Below, piece after piece: positions 43,083-54,159 of a stretch of 64,000 nucleotides of DNA. How positions within the stretch are numbered: position 1 is the first letter of the stretch; each line of letters begins with the position of its first letter. This stretch comes from Psococerastis gibbosa (Eukaryota; Arthropoda; Insecta; Psocodea; Psocidae), in the NCBI GenBank assembly GCA_963971405.1, contig OZ020484.1:52873151-52937150 (forward strand), in the 5' to 3' direction. The notes beneath the pieces are model-generated. The model was not told the origin of the DNA and searched no databases. It saw nothing but the letters and a program-made list of their open reading frames with translations. Both the position numbers and the translations under genes were made by a program.

Positions 43083-46000
43083 CTGAAAATTAACAAATCA
43101 GCTATTAAAAGTTATCTCATCACTAACTAAAATGAACGGTACGAGTGAACCCATACATGATTGTTATTTATCAATTAGTATACGATGGGTAGCGTAACAG
43201 ATAATAATTGAGTATCCCATTGCTAAAGAACCGGTCCGAGTTTACTCGAACATGCTTTCCAATTGATCAAAATTAGTAGATAGAGAAAATGAGTAATTTC
43301 ATGGTAAATAATTATCCTATGGTCAAATTTCAGATATCTCGGGGGGGGGGGGGGTTGTCCACCTGACGTCACTGGAGATGAGATAAATTCTAGATAGGTC
43401 AGACCAACACAATAATGTCATTACCACACAGCAATTATGGTAGGGCACGCAATGCATTTGAGCGTGAATTTGCTTTCATTTTTTCAAAAAATATTTTTTT
43501 ACACAAAACCCAATAGTTTTTTGGAAAAGCAAACTGTCAGTTTTCGTTACTCAATTTAACACCTAAAACATGCCTGAAGGTAGAAATCATCGATCGAAAG
43601 GTTTCGCAGAAAAATTATGTTTTAGTAATTTTTCATTAAAATTTAGTTATTTTTATATTTTTACCCACAGAAGTAAACTATCAAGGGGCAAGCGACCCCC
43701 CGCATTTTATCAACATTAATAACGACTACAATATATGTGAATTTAAAAGAAATCGTTTGAGCCGTTTTTGAGAAATAATTTTTTTAGGCGTTTTTTGGAG
43801 TTTTTCGAGAATAAAACCCCCCCAAATTGAGTTAGCCCAAAATAAACAAAATGGTCCCGAGGTATGATTTTTATAAACCTACATGCCAAATTTCATTCAA
43901 ATCCACCGAGTAGTTTGCCCGGAAATCGATGAACAGACAGACAGAGCGACAGACAGACATTTCGTAAAAACCACTTTTTTAGGTTCCTGGGACCTCAAAA
44001 CGTGTAAATCCGTTGAAATCTCGGAATCGAACATTTCGACCATCACAGAGCTTTCCTTATACTACGTATAAATTGGTAAGCAAATAATTGTCCTAGTGTT
44101 AAATTTCCCTGCCCTAAACCAGTGGATTGATCGATGGGACAAGTGGATACCTAGTTAAGAGTGGGCAAACTAATTTATAATATTACAGAATAGGCTACTT
44201 GATAGCTGTAAGTATAAAATAAAGAAGGTTATAAAATATAAAAGGTTATAAAATATAAAAGGTTATAAAATATAAAAGGTTATAAAATATAAAAGGTTAA
44301 CAGTAATAATATCCCAACCAAAACACTTCGTGTAAAAACATGCCAAGTTCCTACCAATTGTAAGTGTGCAAAAAGTTTAGCCAATTAAGGTTGTGAGATA
44401 CAGAAGTTGGCCAAGTTCCTTGGTCTCTTAATGTTATATGGTACGAAATTTTTTCAATTTTATTATTAGGCCCAGAAGTTGCCAAACTTCTTAGGTCTAG
44501 TAAAGTTGACAGGTACGAAATCGCTCAAAGTTTATTTTTAAACTGAAAAACACAAACAACTTTGTTGTAGCGTTGTAGCATCTCGTCAGTTCCTCAGCAA
44601 TGTTATGACGAAATTAATTAATTGCTCGTTCCACAGCTACAAAGATATAAAAGGGAACAGATGAAAAAATCTTAAAAAATACGAGCTCTCTGTGAAAGCT
44701 GTCTATTTCCCTTACAGATTTACAACTGTGCTACAAAATGGGTTTACGGCTCTTTATCCATTTTTTTTAAGGTAATAATATTTCAGTTCAGAAAATATAA
44801 GCTTCCAGCGATAACTTGGATTTTTTATGAGTTTTTTATCTGTTCACTTTGTTATCTTTGTATCTGTGGAATGAGCAATAAATTATTTTCGTCAAAAAAT
44901 CAGCAAAATTTCATGTTTACCAAACATTTTGAACACTCAGCCTTAAACCCATTTTGTAGAACAGTTGTAAATTTGTAGGGGAAATAGACAGCTTTCACAT
45001 AAAACTCGTATTTTTTAAGATTTTTTCATTTGTTCCCTTTAATATCTTTGTGGTTGTGGAACGAGCAATTAATTAATTTCGTCCAAAAATTACGATAATT
45101 TCTTGTTTACAAAACATTTTGAACACTCAGGCATTAAATTTGGAATGGAACCCCCATAAGTTTTGTGTATAGAAACATATGCAAAGTAGTTCTATCTGAT
45201 TTGAAAATGCAGCATAGGGAATTTACATGGAGATGCGGGACTTGGGATGGCATTACGGGATATTCTATTGTGCATTTGCAAACTTTTCTGAGCGAACAGT
45301 ACATAATGGAGTATGTACTACTACAGTAATTTCACTATTCGTGCCATCAGAAATTATGTCGTATGCTACAAAAATATTTTTATTAAATAACGTTTTTTAA
45401 GAATTTTAAGCAGCATAATAATAAATCTCACTAATGCATTAAAATATGTTTTCAAATATTGCCAAGTAGCCTATTTTTATTGTATTGCATTGAATAAAAA
45501 ATGTTGTACCATTCAAAACCAAAACAACCTGTTTGGTTTTGTTACACTATTTAGCACTTACAACGTAGTAGTAGTAGTGTTCGTCGGGTTAATAACGACT
45601 TAGGCCTCATATTTGGGCCCATAGAGCGACCCCAACTTGACTGTCCTATGCCAGCCCATAGGACAGTGGACCTCCTGATTATAGTAGATTCCGAACCACT
45701 TGGGAAACACAGTGAAGTCAAACGATTAGTTCGGAGGTGACCAGGACAACTCCCTCCATGTTTTCCTACCGGCACTGTGCACACGACCAAGTTATCTGCA
45801 GCGTTGAACCTGCTCTGGTCCGCTGGATTCAACTTGGTATGGCTACTTACAACGTACCTGAAGCATCGATCAAAAGATTCTTCAAACAAATTTTTTAGTA
45901 ATTTTTCATTACAAATTTTTTACGTCCCCTGAACCAAACTATCAAGGTGGGTGCGGCATAGTGTTTTTTTTTTTACAATAAATGCGATTGTTTCCCAGGT

Positions 46001-49000
46001 AACTAAACGGTGACTCACATATTCCTGACAGCTGATTTGACACTACCATGATATGCTAATAATTTACAATGTCTCACTCACTCTGAGCATTCATTTCTTC
46101 AATGTTTAGCGCGACAGAGTTGGTGGGCGCTTCATTGCCAGCTACGTACTTTAAATGGTCGGTCAGAACTTGACTGTAGGTGGCTGATTTTTTTTCACAC
46201 GTGATACAGAATGGGACGACGTCCCGACTAGAGGAGATTCCGGCCAATATCTTCGGAAAATACTTTCTGGAATAAAGAAATTGTTCTTGAAATTACAAAC
46301 AAGAAAATATAAACATAAAACGTACAGAGTATGGTAATTTAAAACACAAAACTTCAGTCGTCTACCAAGTGCTGTAAAAGGAGCAACCAGACTGTCTTAT
46401 ACTAACAGAGCAGTTCCAAGATACATAAAATCTACCGAATAATGGTTACGTTAAACTGTCAATATGGCTCGGTTGTTTTCGGTGGGTATTACTGTAACTC
46501 ACCATTACTATTTACTTTTAGTGCTGTATTATTTACAGCATATACATTCTTGGTTGCTTACAGCAATTAACCCGATTCTTTGATGTTCATAATTAGCTTA
46601 GATTTATTCTACCTATCCTGATGTAGTGAATAATATTTTATAAGGTTTTGTTATCATTTATAAGGGAAATAGAAACCGCCGCCCCGCGGAGCGGGATCGG
46701 TGCATTTACAATACAAATAAAGTATTGCATACATTATTTTGTAGCCGAAAGTATGGGAATAGGCTGTATTGATGCCAAATTAGTTATTATACATTCAGTG
46801 CATTAAAGTATAAGTTAACTGTGATTACTCACAAATAAGACTTGGGAACAATATTTTTTCGGCAATAAATTTCAGATGATCCGCATACAGCGCATTGCTT
46901 TGGTTCAAGTGACATGGCTGCGGTAGCTGGGACAATCCGATCAACCCAGGCGGACGGTGTTTCAACTACAGGTCCACAAGCATTGGCCGGCCAAAAGTCA
47001 GAGGGTACTTCAAAAGGTTTAGCCGACCCTGAGTCCTTAGGTGTGCCGGAATTGCTGTTCTCATCATAAACAGGAGGAATACGAACAGCAGGCCGCGATT
47101 TTAATGTAGTTTTAGTAACTTTTTTGATAAGCGGCGCGGGAGGCTCAGGAAAGTGAACATTAACTTGTGGCTGTTGCTTATCATGGTAAAGGCGTACGGT
47201 GTATGCGATTATTTCGCCCTTGCCTTCACGAACCAATGCCTCGGCGTCCCTGAAAAAAACCAATCCCGTAAAAAAATTACTGGACAGAGCTATTGCATAC
47301 ATACTGTATGTATGATAAGATTAAAGTTCACCAAGATGGTTCTGACAATGTCATTTCAGTCGCACTTGCAGATCGAATTCCAAGAGTAACAACATAAAAA
47401 CTAGCTTAAAAAATATTTAATTATGTGCCCAGCGATTTACTGCCTTCATCATACTTGGTAAAAAGATTAAAAGACCCCAGAAGATAAAAATTTAAGTTAA
47501 AATATGTTTTTAACTGGACATGAATGTTTATTGCATTTCCTTAGAAACGCTTCTTTTTATAGGCAGCCCAAAAAACGTCCTAGCCAACTGTAAAGCTAAA
47601 TTTAAATAACCTGGGGAAGAGCACTAATTCCTCATGTTGTTTTGTCGTATGAGCTGCTGAGTACACTGTACAATCAATCAAATTTCACTTACGATTTGCT
47701 TACGTTCCACAGAAACGAATTACCAGGTGAATTAACGCTAGAGATGCATGTTGATGCTTCGCTCACAGACGCTCTTTCATTGGCCACTGCTAGACTGCTT
47801 ACATAAGTCTGCCGAAGTTCATTACCAACTAGAGAAACAACCTGGCCGACTTTCCTGAACGGCTTATCCAGGTACTTGGCAGCTCTAATCTTGACTTCAC
47901 TCCAAGGCTTACTCGGGTGCCCATAGCTGTCAAACGCTATACCAGCCCACCTCTTAAAAAGTTCAACTGAGGCATATGCGTCGGCAGCAGCGTATTGAAT
48001 TTGTTGAAGAGATAGTTGAGCTTGTTCCCAGTTGCTGACTGTTACAAATCCTTTTGATAATTCAGTCTTCAATACTTGATTTGCCAAAGTAGCTAGCCCA
48101 TTCATAGTATTATACAAAAGACGCAGATCTAAGAGTCCGCGGATAGAAACATTATAATCCACCTCCAGGTTGTCACTGTCAGTTTTAGGCGAGACGCCCA
48201 CTTTGGCTATGCTTTCATCTTGTAAAAAACTTTTAAGGCAATCTGGCACACAGCGCAAAATATTAAGACGGTAAAGAAACACGTCACCCTTCTGAGGAGT
48301 GGCAATTTGCAATAGTGCCACTCGATTTTTAGTCCCCTTGATGTAAGACGGCAGCCACTCAGCGTCCAAGCCTACAACTTTGCACTGCGAGCAGTATTCC
48401 TGTATGCGTTCACAAGCATATTTGCATTCATATTCGTTGTCAATTACTATGGCTACACCCTTCAAATTTGGCTGTCCCAGACTGAAATGATACTCAACTT
48501 CGTTGCTGTATTCGACGTTGCAACATCCGCTAGCAATTTGGACGTTGGGTTTTATGGACTGGAACATTTTCAAACTAAAAAATTACCGATTAGTTAGATT
48601 AGTAACTATCGGTATCAACGATATAATAACAAAACGTCCAAACAAGACAACAACAGACAACATGGAGGATGTCAATGATCCAGGGCTGCCGTTCGGAAAA
48701 TTAAAATTATACGCAATGGAAGCGAAAAAGATACGCAAAGATACGCAAGTTGCAAAAATAAAAAAAATATTGCATTATTTTTTTATTTTTTGTTTTTTTA
48801 TGTTTTCGTGCCCTAGTCGGTTATTTACTTAAAATTTTAATTTTTTACCTTCAAATTTCACACTTCCTTCTTGTTGGCAAAACTTTTTTCCCGCCAATTT
48901 TTGAAATCATTGAAATTTTCTCATGTAAACTTTTTAAACTTAAAAATTTAAATGCATGCATAGGCCTAAGCTTAGCCAATTAGTGGGATCTGATACTTTG

Positions 49001-50000
49001 TTCCCATTTCAATATTGGTTCCGGGCTGAGTAAAACATAGTTATTTCGGATGTGGTAACATGTCTAGAAGAAATATATAAGTATCCTAAAACCAGAAACT
49101 ATGACGGTCGGTCCGCTGATTCTTCGGATTGGCTATACCGAAACCATAAGCGAAACATGGTATGATTGATGATTAGGTCTAGCCACAGAGTTTTTACCAT
49201 CGCGTGGCTGTAGACCGTTATCAATATGGCGGCTAGTGTAGCCTGCACAAGATAAATACGCAATTTCGCTGGGTAAATAGTCCTCATGGGCCAAGTACAG
49301 AGATTTGACCGGGTCCAGGTATCCGTTCTGCTATGCTAAAATGTGTAAGACTTCGAAATTTTTACGTTGGTACTTATCTCTGATAGTTGGCTTATAGTTA
49401 ACGATTGTCCCGTAAGGGATAGTATGGGTACCGCCGTCCCTGTTTATATATTTCTATGGTTTATACCAACAAATAACTCCCGCTAATTTTCAAATGCTAA
49501 AAAAATGGATTTTTTGTTATTGAATATTCAAGATTGCTTTCTCGCATTTTCTTTGTTCAAACTATATGAAATTATACGCATTTAACATTATACGCACGAC
49601 GATACGCAAGCCTTCAAATTATACGCAAAATCGTATAATTATACGGCAAACGGCAGCCCTGCAATGATCTCCGATCGCCCGCACGCGCAGGCCCGCCTTT
49701 GAGCAGGAGACTACCAATGTTACAAAACCAATTTTTCATAATATGTTTTGGCAGTTTTGCGTCTCCTTTGTTCTCCGAAATTCCCGCCAAAAACGGAACA
49801 GGCCATTAGAGTTAAACCCCCCTGCTATGGACTATCTACCTGTACATAACCTGTACAACTATAAATTTAAAAAAATCACAAGACTAAATGGAAATAAAAA
49901 ATAAAATAAATACTTACTTTTCCGTTGCATTTTTCATAAGTATCAAAACCTCGGCAAAACTGATGAGGGCAGGTACCTTGACACTAACAAGTTTCACCAT
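42841..50000 (-). CDS. EXD2: exonuclease 3'-5' domain-containing protein 2 (EXD2), five exons
   Basis: DEDDy-type 3'-5' exonuclease known in animals from DNA-end resection and mitochondrial RNA handling. Exons in transcript order: 50000-49918, 48574-47693, 47249-46833, 46266-46082, 43082-42841. All phases match, 1809 nt, 602 residues (human protein 621). Exonuclease motifs: V-V-G-L-D-A-E-W, K-V-G-V-S-P-K-T-D-S-D, Y-A-A-A-D-A-Y-A-S. The C-terminal half has the family's C-A-V-C-G ... C-R-K-N-I-V-P-K-S-Y and F-C-I-T-C cysteine pairs, and ends F-L-P-A-N-W-S-V-D, close to the vertebrate ending. The first exon is inferred; without it translation would start at 48567. A short exon between 46082 and 43082 may be missing, since the family usually has more sequence there. 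Intron 4 is packed with repeats, and intron 1 holds a hAT-type element. Confidence 0.87.
43225..44084 (+). mobile_element. dispersed repeat R1, copy 3
   Basis: Same orientation and boundaries as 6908-7756. Poly-G tract at about 43340-43353, GACAGACAGAGCGACAGACAG at about 43934-43954. In EXD2 intron 4, antisense to that gene. Confidence 0.85.
44226..44299. repeat. 17-bp tandem repeat, 4.4 copies
   Basis: Perfect units AGGTTATAAAATATAAA. Perfect copies suggest recent expansion. EXD2 intron 4. Confidence 0.9.
44607..45130. repeat. inverted and direct repeat cluster
   Basis: 44607-44750 is inverted at 44945-45084 (GACGAAATTAATTAATTGCT against its complement). A direct repeat relates 44825-44940 to 45020-45130, both ending CATTTTGAACACTCAG. 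Probably a fold-back plus partial duplication. Confidence 0.7.
45130..45310. mobile_element. solo terminal piece of the 37331-39531 transposon family
   Basis: Matches 39378-39550 nearly base for base (AAATTTGGAATGGAACCCCC, GATTTGAAAATGCAGCATAG, TTTGCAAACTTTTCTG). No second end nearby except the repeats at 44607-45130. Confidence 0.75.
45500..45960 (+). mobile_element. diverged repeat R1 interrupted by SINE-like repeat B
   Basis: 45520-45567 and 45857-45950 resemble adjacent parts of R1 (CGTTACTCAATTTAACACC and TTTTTAGTAATTTTTCATT regions). Repeat B sits between them, giving the age order R1 before B. Confidence 0.65.
45568..45844 (-). mobile_element. SINE-like repeat B, copy 3, with 12-bp target duplication
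   Basis: ACTTACAACGTA occurs at 45556-45567 and 45845-45856. Between them is a reverse-complement copy of 33338-33619, beginning with the trinucleotide tail GTAGTAGTAGT. Variable-length duplication plus simple tail is the mark of target-primed insertion by a LINE. Confidence 0.82.
46082..46266 (-). CDS. EXD2: EXD2 exon 4
   Basis: Minus-strand acceptor TTATTCCAG, donor GTGAGT. Encodes K-Y-F-P-K-I-L, then P-F-C-I-T-C, the second cysteine pair, and D-H-L-K-Y-V. Joins exon 3 to make Y-L-K-Y-F-P, as Y-R-K-H-F-P in vertebrates. Confidence 0.86.
46833..47249 (-). CDS. EXD2: EXD2 exon 3
   Basis: Minus-strand acceptor TTTTTTTCAG, donor GTGAGT. Begins D-A-E-A-L-V-R-E-G-K-G-E-I and ends C-A-V-C-G-S-S-E-I-Y-C-R-K-N-I-V-P-K-S-Y, the family's first cysteine pair. 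The middle is low-complexity and proline- and serine-rich. Confidence 0.88.
47693..48574 (-). CDS. EXD2: EXD2 exon 2 (exonuclease domain)
   Basis: One long exon encoding nearly the whole DEDDy domain. Acceptor ATTTTTTAG just before T-TTG-AAA-ATG; donor GTAAGT after ...N-V-S-K. The ATG at 48567 is the fallback start if exon 1 is not used. All four acidic residues and the motif-III Tyr are present, so the enzyme should be active. Confidence 0.9.
48681..49661. mobile_element. 981-bp hAT-type non-autonomous element
   Basis: 8-bp target duplication CAATGATC at 48673-48680 and 49662-49669. Terminal inverted repeats CAGGGCTGCCGTT are perfect over 13 bp. Subterminal ATACGCAA motifs repeat at both ends. 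No transposase. It lies in the proposed EXD2 intron 1, that is, close upstream of the main coding exon. Confidence 0.9.
49918..50000 (-). CDS. EXD2: EXD2 putative exon 1
   Basis: Minus-strand ATG followed by 27 codons (M-V-K-L-V-S-V-K-V-P-A-L-I-S-F-A-E-V-L-I), then donor GTAAGT in phase 2, exactly what exon 2 needs. Mildly hydrophobic, a possible organelle or membrane leader as in vertebrate EXD2. No transcript evidence. Confidence 0.5.
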
Positions 50001-50812
50001 TAATTGAGGCCTGAGGGCTAGTTTCTACGACCAGCTACCTTTCTATTTTCTATATTTAACCCAGATAAGGAATGTCCCGTTAACCCGCCCTTAAACTGTG
50101 TTGTTTGATGTGTCAAGAGCATTGTTAGGCCCTATTGACAACGCTAGTGGAAAGTTCCCAGAATTGACCTTTGTACCTGATATCATCTTCAATGGGCTTT
50201 GCTAGAGTTCTATATAGGAGAGGTGGGACAAAAATTTGTTTTGAATCCACATCAATGACTGATCATGGGAGGCGTGGTGGCTGGTGCCCCTCCCCTCTTT
50301 GAGTGTTTGGAAAAGTATCTTTCACTTCACTTTATTTTCCTTTTAATGAGTGTTCCGTTATGCTTATTACAAACAACAGTCTTTACATACCTAATTTTTA
50401 TTAGGTGAGCATGCCTTAAATTCAAAATCCAGCCAGTAATATAAAAATGGCCACGATGACTATGGCAAGTAATCACCAAAATAAGAGGATCTAGAAAAAT
50501 CTGGATTGGACAGGATTCCAACCCACGATCTATGCCTCGTCAATGATTTCCCAGATTAAGGGGGGCATAAGCATCCGGGCTAATAGGCCGTGGTAGATTT
50601 TAAAGTAGGCTTCCAAACGTTTCGTCAACAACTGCGGTCGACATCTTCAGTGGCACTACGTACACGTACACTTCTAAGGTTGAATCGCGGAGGTACCCCT
50701 TATTAGACTCCGGCCGTGAAAGCCTTCGTTATTATATCTCCCAGATCCTCCAACTTCGATTGTAACGAGGAGGTTGCCTCTTTAACCTAAATTAGTTTAA
50801 TGTCAGTATTAC

Positions 50813-51743
50813 CATTGGCGTAAATTCCTAAAATTTCTGGGGGGGGGGGGGGGCTTTAAAAAAAATTGAAAAATGGGCTGAAATTAGTGAAGTTTTACGA
50901 ATATTCAATACTGGAGAAAGGGGGCCCCGGGGGTCTCCCCCGGAGAACAAAACTTGATGAATAGGCCCAAATTAGGGAGGTTTTACGAATATTCTACCCC
51001 GGAGAAAGGGGGGCCCGGGGTCTCCCCCGGAGAACAAAAATTGATGAATAGGCCCAAATTAGGGAGGTTTTACGCACTTTGCAAGCAGTACAGTTGAGAT
51101 TTTACCTATTAAGCCTACCACTGAAGGGGGCCCGCCGGGGGCCTCCTCCAAAGAAAAATTTTGAAAAAATAGGTCTGAAATATTGGAGTTTTAATCATTT
51201 TGAGTAATATATTTTTGTGGAAGGACTTATATCGGATAGGACAGACAATATGTCGATTTTTTTCATGATGTCTATCGTGGGAAATAAGCATAGCAAGAAT
51301 TCATTTCCCTTTCGTTATTGTGAATACTATGCCTTTCGCCTTCATAACGTCTTTATCACCAGAAATCCTGGGGGCACGGGTACTTCGGGGGGGGGGGGGG
51401 GGGCTTAGCCCAGGACCCCCTATTTACGCCAATGTTTCCAAGCAGTACAAAATTGAGATATTACAACGGCGAATAAACTTACCATTGAGGGGGGCCCGGA
51501 GAAAAATTTGGAAAAAATAGCTTTGAAGTATTGGGGTTTTAAGCAGTTTTAGTAATATATTTTTTGTGAAAGTACTTGGTCAATATTTTGATTTCTTTCA
51601 TGTAAAATAAGCATACTAAGAATTAATTTCCCTTTCATTATTGTGGATACTATGCCTTTAGCCTCCATAACGTCTTCGTCACCAAAAACCCTGGGGGGGG
51701 GGCTTAGCCCCCCCCCCCCCAGGACCCCCTATTTACGCCAATG
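50813..51743. mobile_element. 931-bp G-rich element with 8-bp target duplication
   Basis: Flanks AGTATTAC (50805-50812) and AGTATTAT (51744-51751) differ by one base. Ends are inverted CATTGGCGTAAAT. The interior is tandem-like: a block with GGGGGCCC-GGGGTCTCCCCCGG and AAATTAGGGAGGTTTTACG recurs several times, with poly-G or poly-C runs of ten or more. Related blocks at 58887-59830 and 62630-63090. Non-coding. Confidence 0.75.
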
Positions 51744-53888
51744 AGTATTATATACCATATATACACGAGGCAAAAAACATATTCTTTTTTGATACAGCAT
51801 TTCGTTTCATTTTGCATCAGGAAAATCAGTCAGTACCTTCGTTTGACACTCATTCAGATTCATTTCTGTAAAAAAATATGCATTTTTGGTCAATTTGGCT
51901 CCAATTAGTCTAAATTGGTTGACTGTTGGTGACTGTTGGCTCCAATCGGTGAAAAAGACATAGTTGGGCGGGGCAGAAGATGCACAAGAGCGATAATTGA
52001 TCATCATTTAATGACTCAGATCAAAAAAGATTGCAACCAATAGGATTGTTTTACTTTAACTTGTCACTTAATTCACAAATGTATTATAATATGCAGTATC
52101 TAATAGTTAGATCATGTAAGGATTATGTGGCACCAAGTAAAGATTTCCATGATAGAACCTCAGAACGAATGTAAGAGGCGAGAGTGAACTATTTTATGTT
52201 CTCTAGCTCTTCTTGAAAAGTCAGTTAAGAGAAACAGGCTCACACAAAAAAACCAATACACTCTACACAATTCCAGGCACTCTCCAAATAAAAGCATAAT
52301 CCGCAAACGCTTATTAGCTGTAGACAGCGCCGGGATTGACTATGGGGAAAAGGGCCATAGCCCCAGGGTCTCCACACAAAGCCGGGAAATAAAAAATTGC
52401 AATAAATTAAAAAAAAAAAAAAACTAAAGTAAATATATAAACTTGTCGAAATATTTGGCGGGAAATTGGAACGTGGCTTGGCATTTGTGATTAATCGCCT
52501 TATTCTATTCAATTTTGCATCCTGAGTTTATATTTTATAAATGATTGTGGAATATTCGTGTAAGGGTAAGACTTTTCTGCCCGAGAAAGGGCCCCAGCAC
52601 TGGCTGTAGACATGTAAAATTGCATATGTAAGCAATTTTAACAAAATCATGTCCGTCATCACTATCAAAATTATGAATGTCACCACTTTGCCTCACTAGC
52701 ACAGACAGGCCATTAAAATAAAACGCATTAGTATTAGTTTTTTATTGAAAGAAATAACCTAACTGAAACGTGTAATTCTGATGGCTTACCATATCACAAC
52801 TGGAGGTGAGAAGAGTTACGTCAGCGACAGTTCGCGGGTGAGCTGTACGAAGGCAGCTGAATTATGGCAGAGGGCAGGTAGTAGCCATCTTCACCTCGAG
52901 TTCCCATCTGGGACAGATGCAGCGCCTGTATGGTTAACGTTCCAAAGTAGAAATCATCCAATGACTAAAACAGAACAACTTTATGTCAACCAGGCGCGTA
53001 AGAAGGTCGTCTACAGCGCGTGCAATGAAGCAGTAAAATGCTGTGACCAAGCGCAAGCAGGTGGTTCTAACTATAAGCCAAACTCAGGCAGAATTAAACG
53101 ATTAAGATGGCCAGGGGCCAAGTTCAAGTGCGAATAACATCGGCGACTGCGATTTTGTTGTCAGCCTGTTCAATGGTTCATTTGTTTTTCATTTGCCGCT
53201 ATTTTATATTGTTTACGATATGTTCCAACCCCACAACTTGGTTACATTATTTCCACGATTTGACAAATGCCACCTACCTTTCACCGCTATCGGCCATAAG
53301 CTAAGGCTTATTGTTAGGCGCCATCTATTCTGTTTTATTATCGATGATGTCAACACATTTTGCCTTTAGCCAAGGACTGGCTGGCAAGCCGGGGACTTTA
53401 AGTGGGGCAGTTGACTCCCCAAGCCTTTCTCCTAAGACATAATAGGAGGGGGAACATAAAAGCCTTATAGGAGTAAAAAATTCGAAGAGATAGATGCATA
53501 TTGATGCATGATATGTGCCTGTTGCTAACATAGTAGGTACACTAGTAAACACGCCCATCATAGCTTGGCTATCAAAAAATGTTCATGGCTATTTTAAATT
53601 AAATTGAGAGAGGAAGCAGAGCATCCAAAGTCCGTGTAATAAAACAAGACATATGCGACTTGTCCATTGAATGTAAACTATCGAGGTCGCGAATGTCGTG
53701 CCCTGTTCTATCACACGGACTTCGGAAACTCTGCTTTGGTCTGTGCCCCGAAGAACAACTAACCTTTTTTTAATATACATCATATGGGTACGGATTTGGC
53801 TACCGATTGTTGCCCTTTAGGTTAGCTTGGCTATCGGGGGCCAACCCAGATGAATCATAAACAGAAAGAGTATAAGAAAAACCTTTAC
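51744..53888. other. region between G-rich element and ASCC1, mostly unassigned
   Basis: Should contain the missing ASCC1 C-terminal exon if the gene is complete, but I could not recognise it. It holds one open frame on the plus strand (52781-53137). Confidence 0.4.
52781..53137 (+). CDS. hypothetical ORF, 118 residues
   Basis: ATG to TAA with no stop. Basic C-terminus (R-I-K-R-L-R-W-P) and four Cys. I do not recognise the sequence. Its base composition is less A+T-rich than its surroundings, which favours coding, but there is no neighbour exon, family motif or repeat relationship to support it. It may be a chance frame or a single-exon remnant. Confidence 0.3.
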   Translation: MAYHITTGGEKSYVSDSSRVSCTKAAELWQRAGSSHLHLEFPSGTDAAPVWLTFQSRNHPMTKTEQLYVNQARKKVVYSACNEAVKCCDQAQAGGSNYKPNSGRIKRLRWPGAKFKCE

Positions 53889-54159
53889 CCGTAAAATAGG
53901 CCTAACATCGATAGGCTGCCTCTCCTGATTTGTCCTATCCACAAGTCCCGTATTCAAAACGGTCATGTGCAATTTCAAAGAGTCGTTTTTGCTCTTTGTG
54001 AAACCAGTGCGCCTGAAGTAATTTGACGCCGTTTCTGCAACCTCTTGTAAAAGTGGATTGTGTACTTTGGCATATAAGACATGAACCATAGATGGGTCAT
54101 CGCAAAAGTATGCTAGCCCACTAGCTTCAACGCGGAGTTCTTTCCCCACTAGTAAAGGT
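53889..54159 (-). CDS. ASCC1: ASCC1 exon with the second H-x-T motif
   Basis: Minus-strand acceptor ACTTTCCAG, donor GTAAAG, phase 0 end. Encodes G-L-A-Y-F-C-D-D-P-S-M-V-H-V-L-Y-A-K-V-H and S-L-K-L-H-M-T-V-L-N-T. Confidence 0.9.

Noticed and set aside
43883-44071. 62-residue ORF within repeat R1
   Set aside because: It encodes the GACA microsatellite and repeat end. Not open at the same place in the other R1 copies, so not a conserved protein.
51827-51884. Candidate ASCC1 terminal exon on the minus strand (acceptor-like TTTTTTTACAG, short frame ending D-F-P-D-A-K)
   Set aside because: The resemblance to the family C-terminus is too weak, and the exon needed to connect it was not found.
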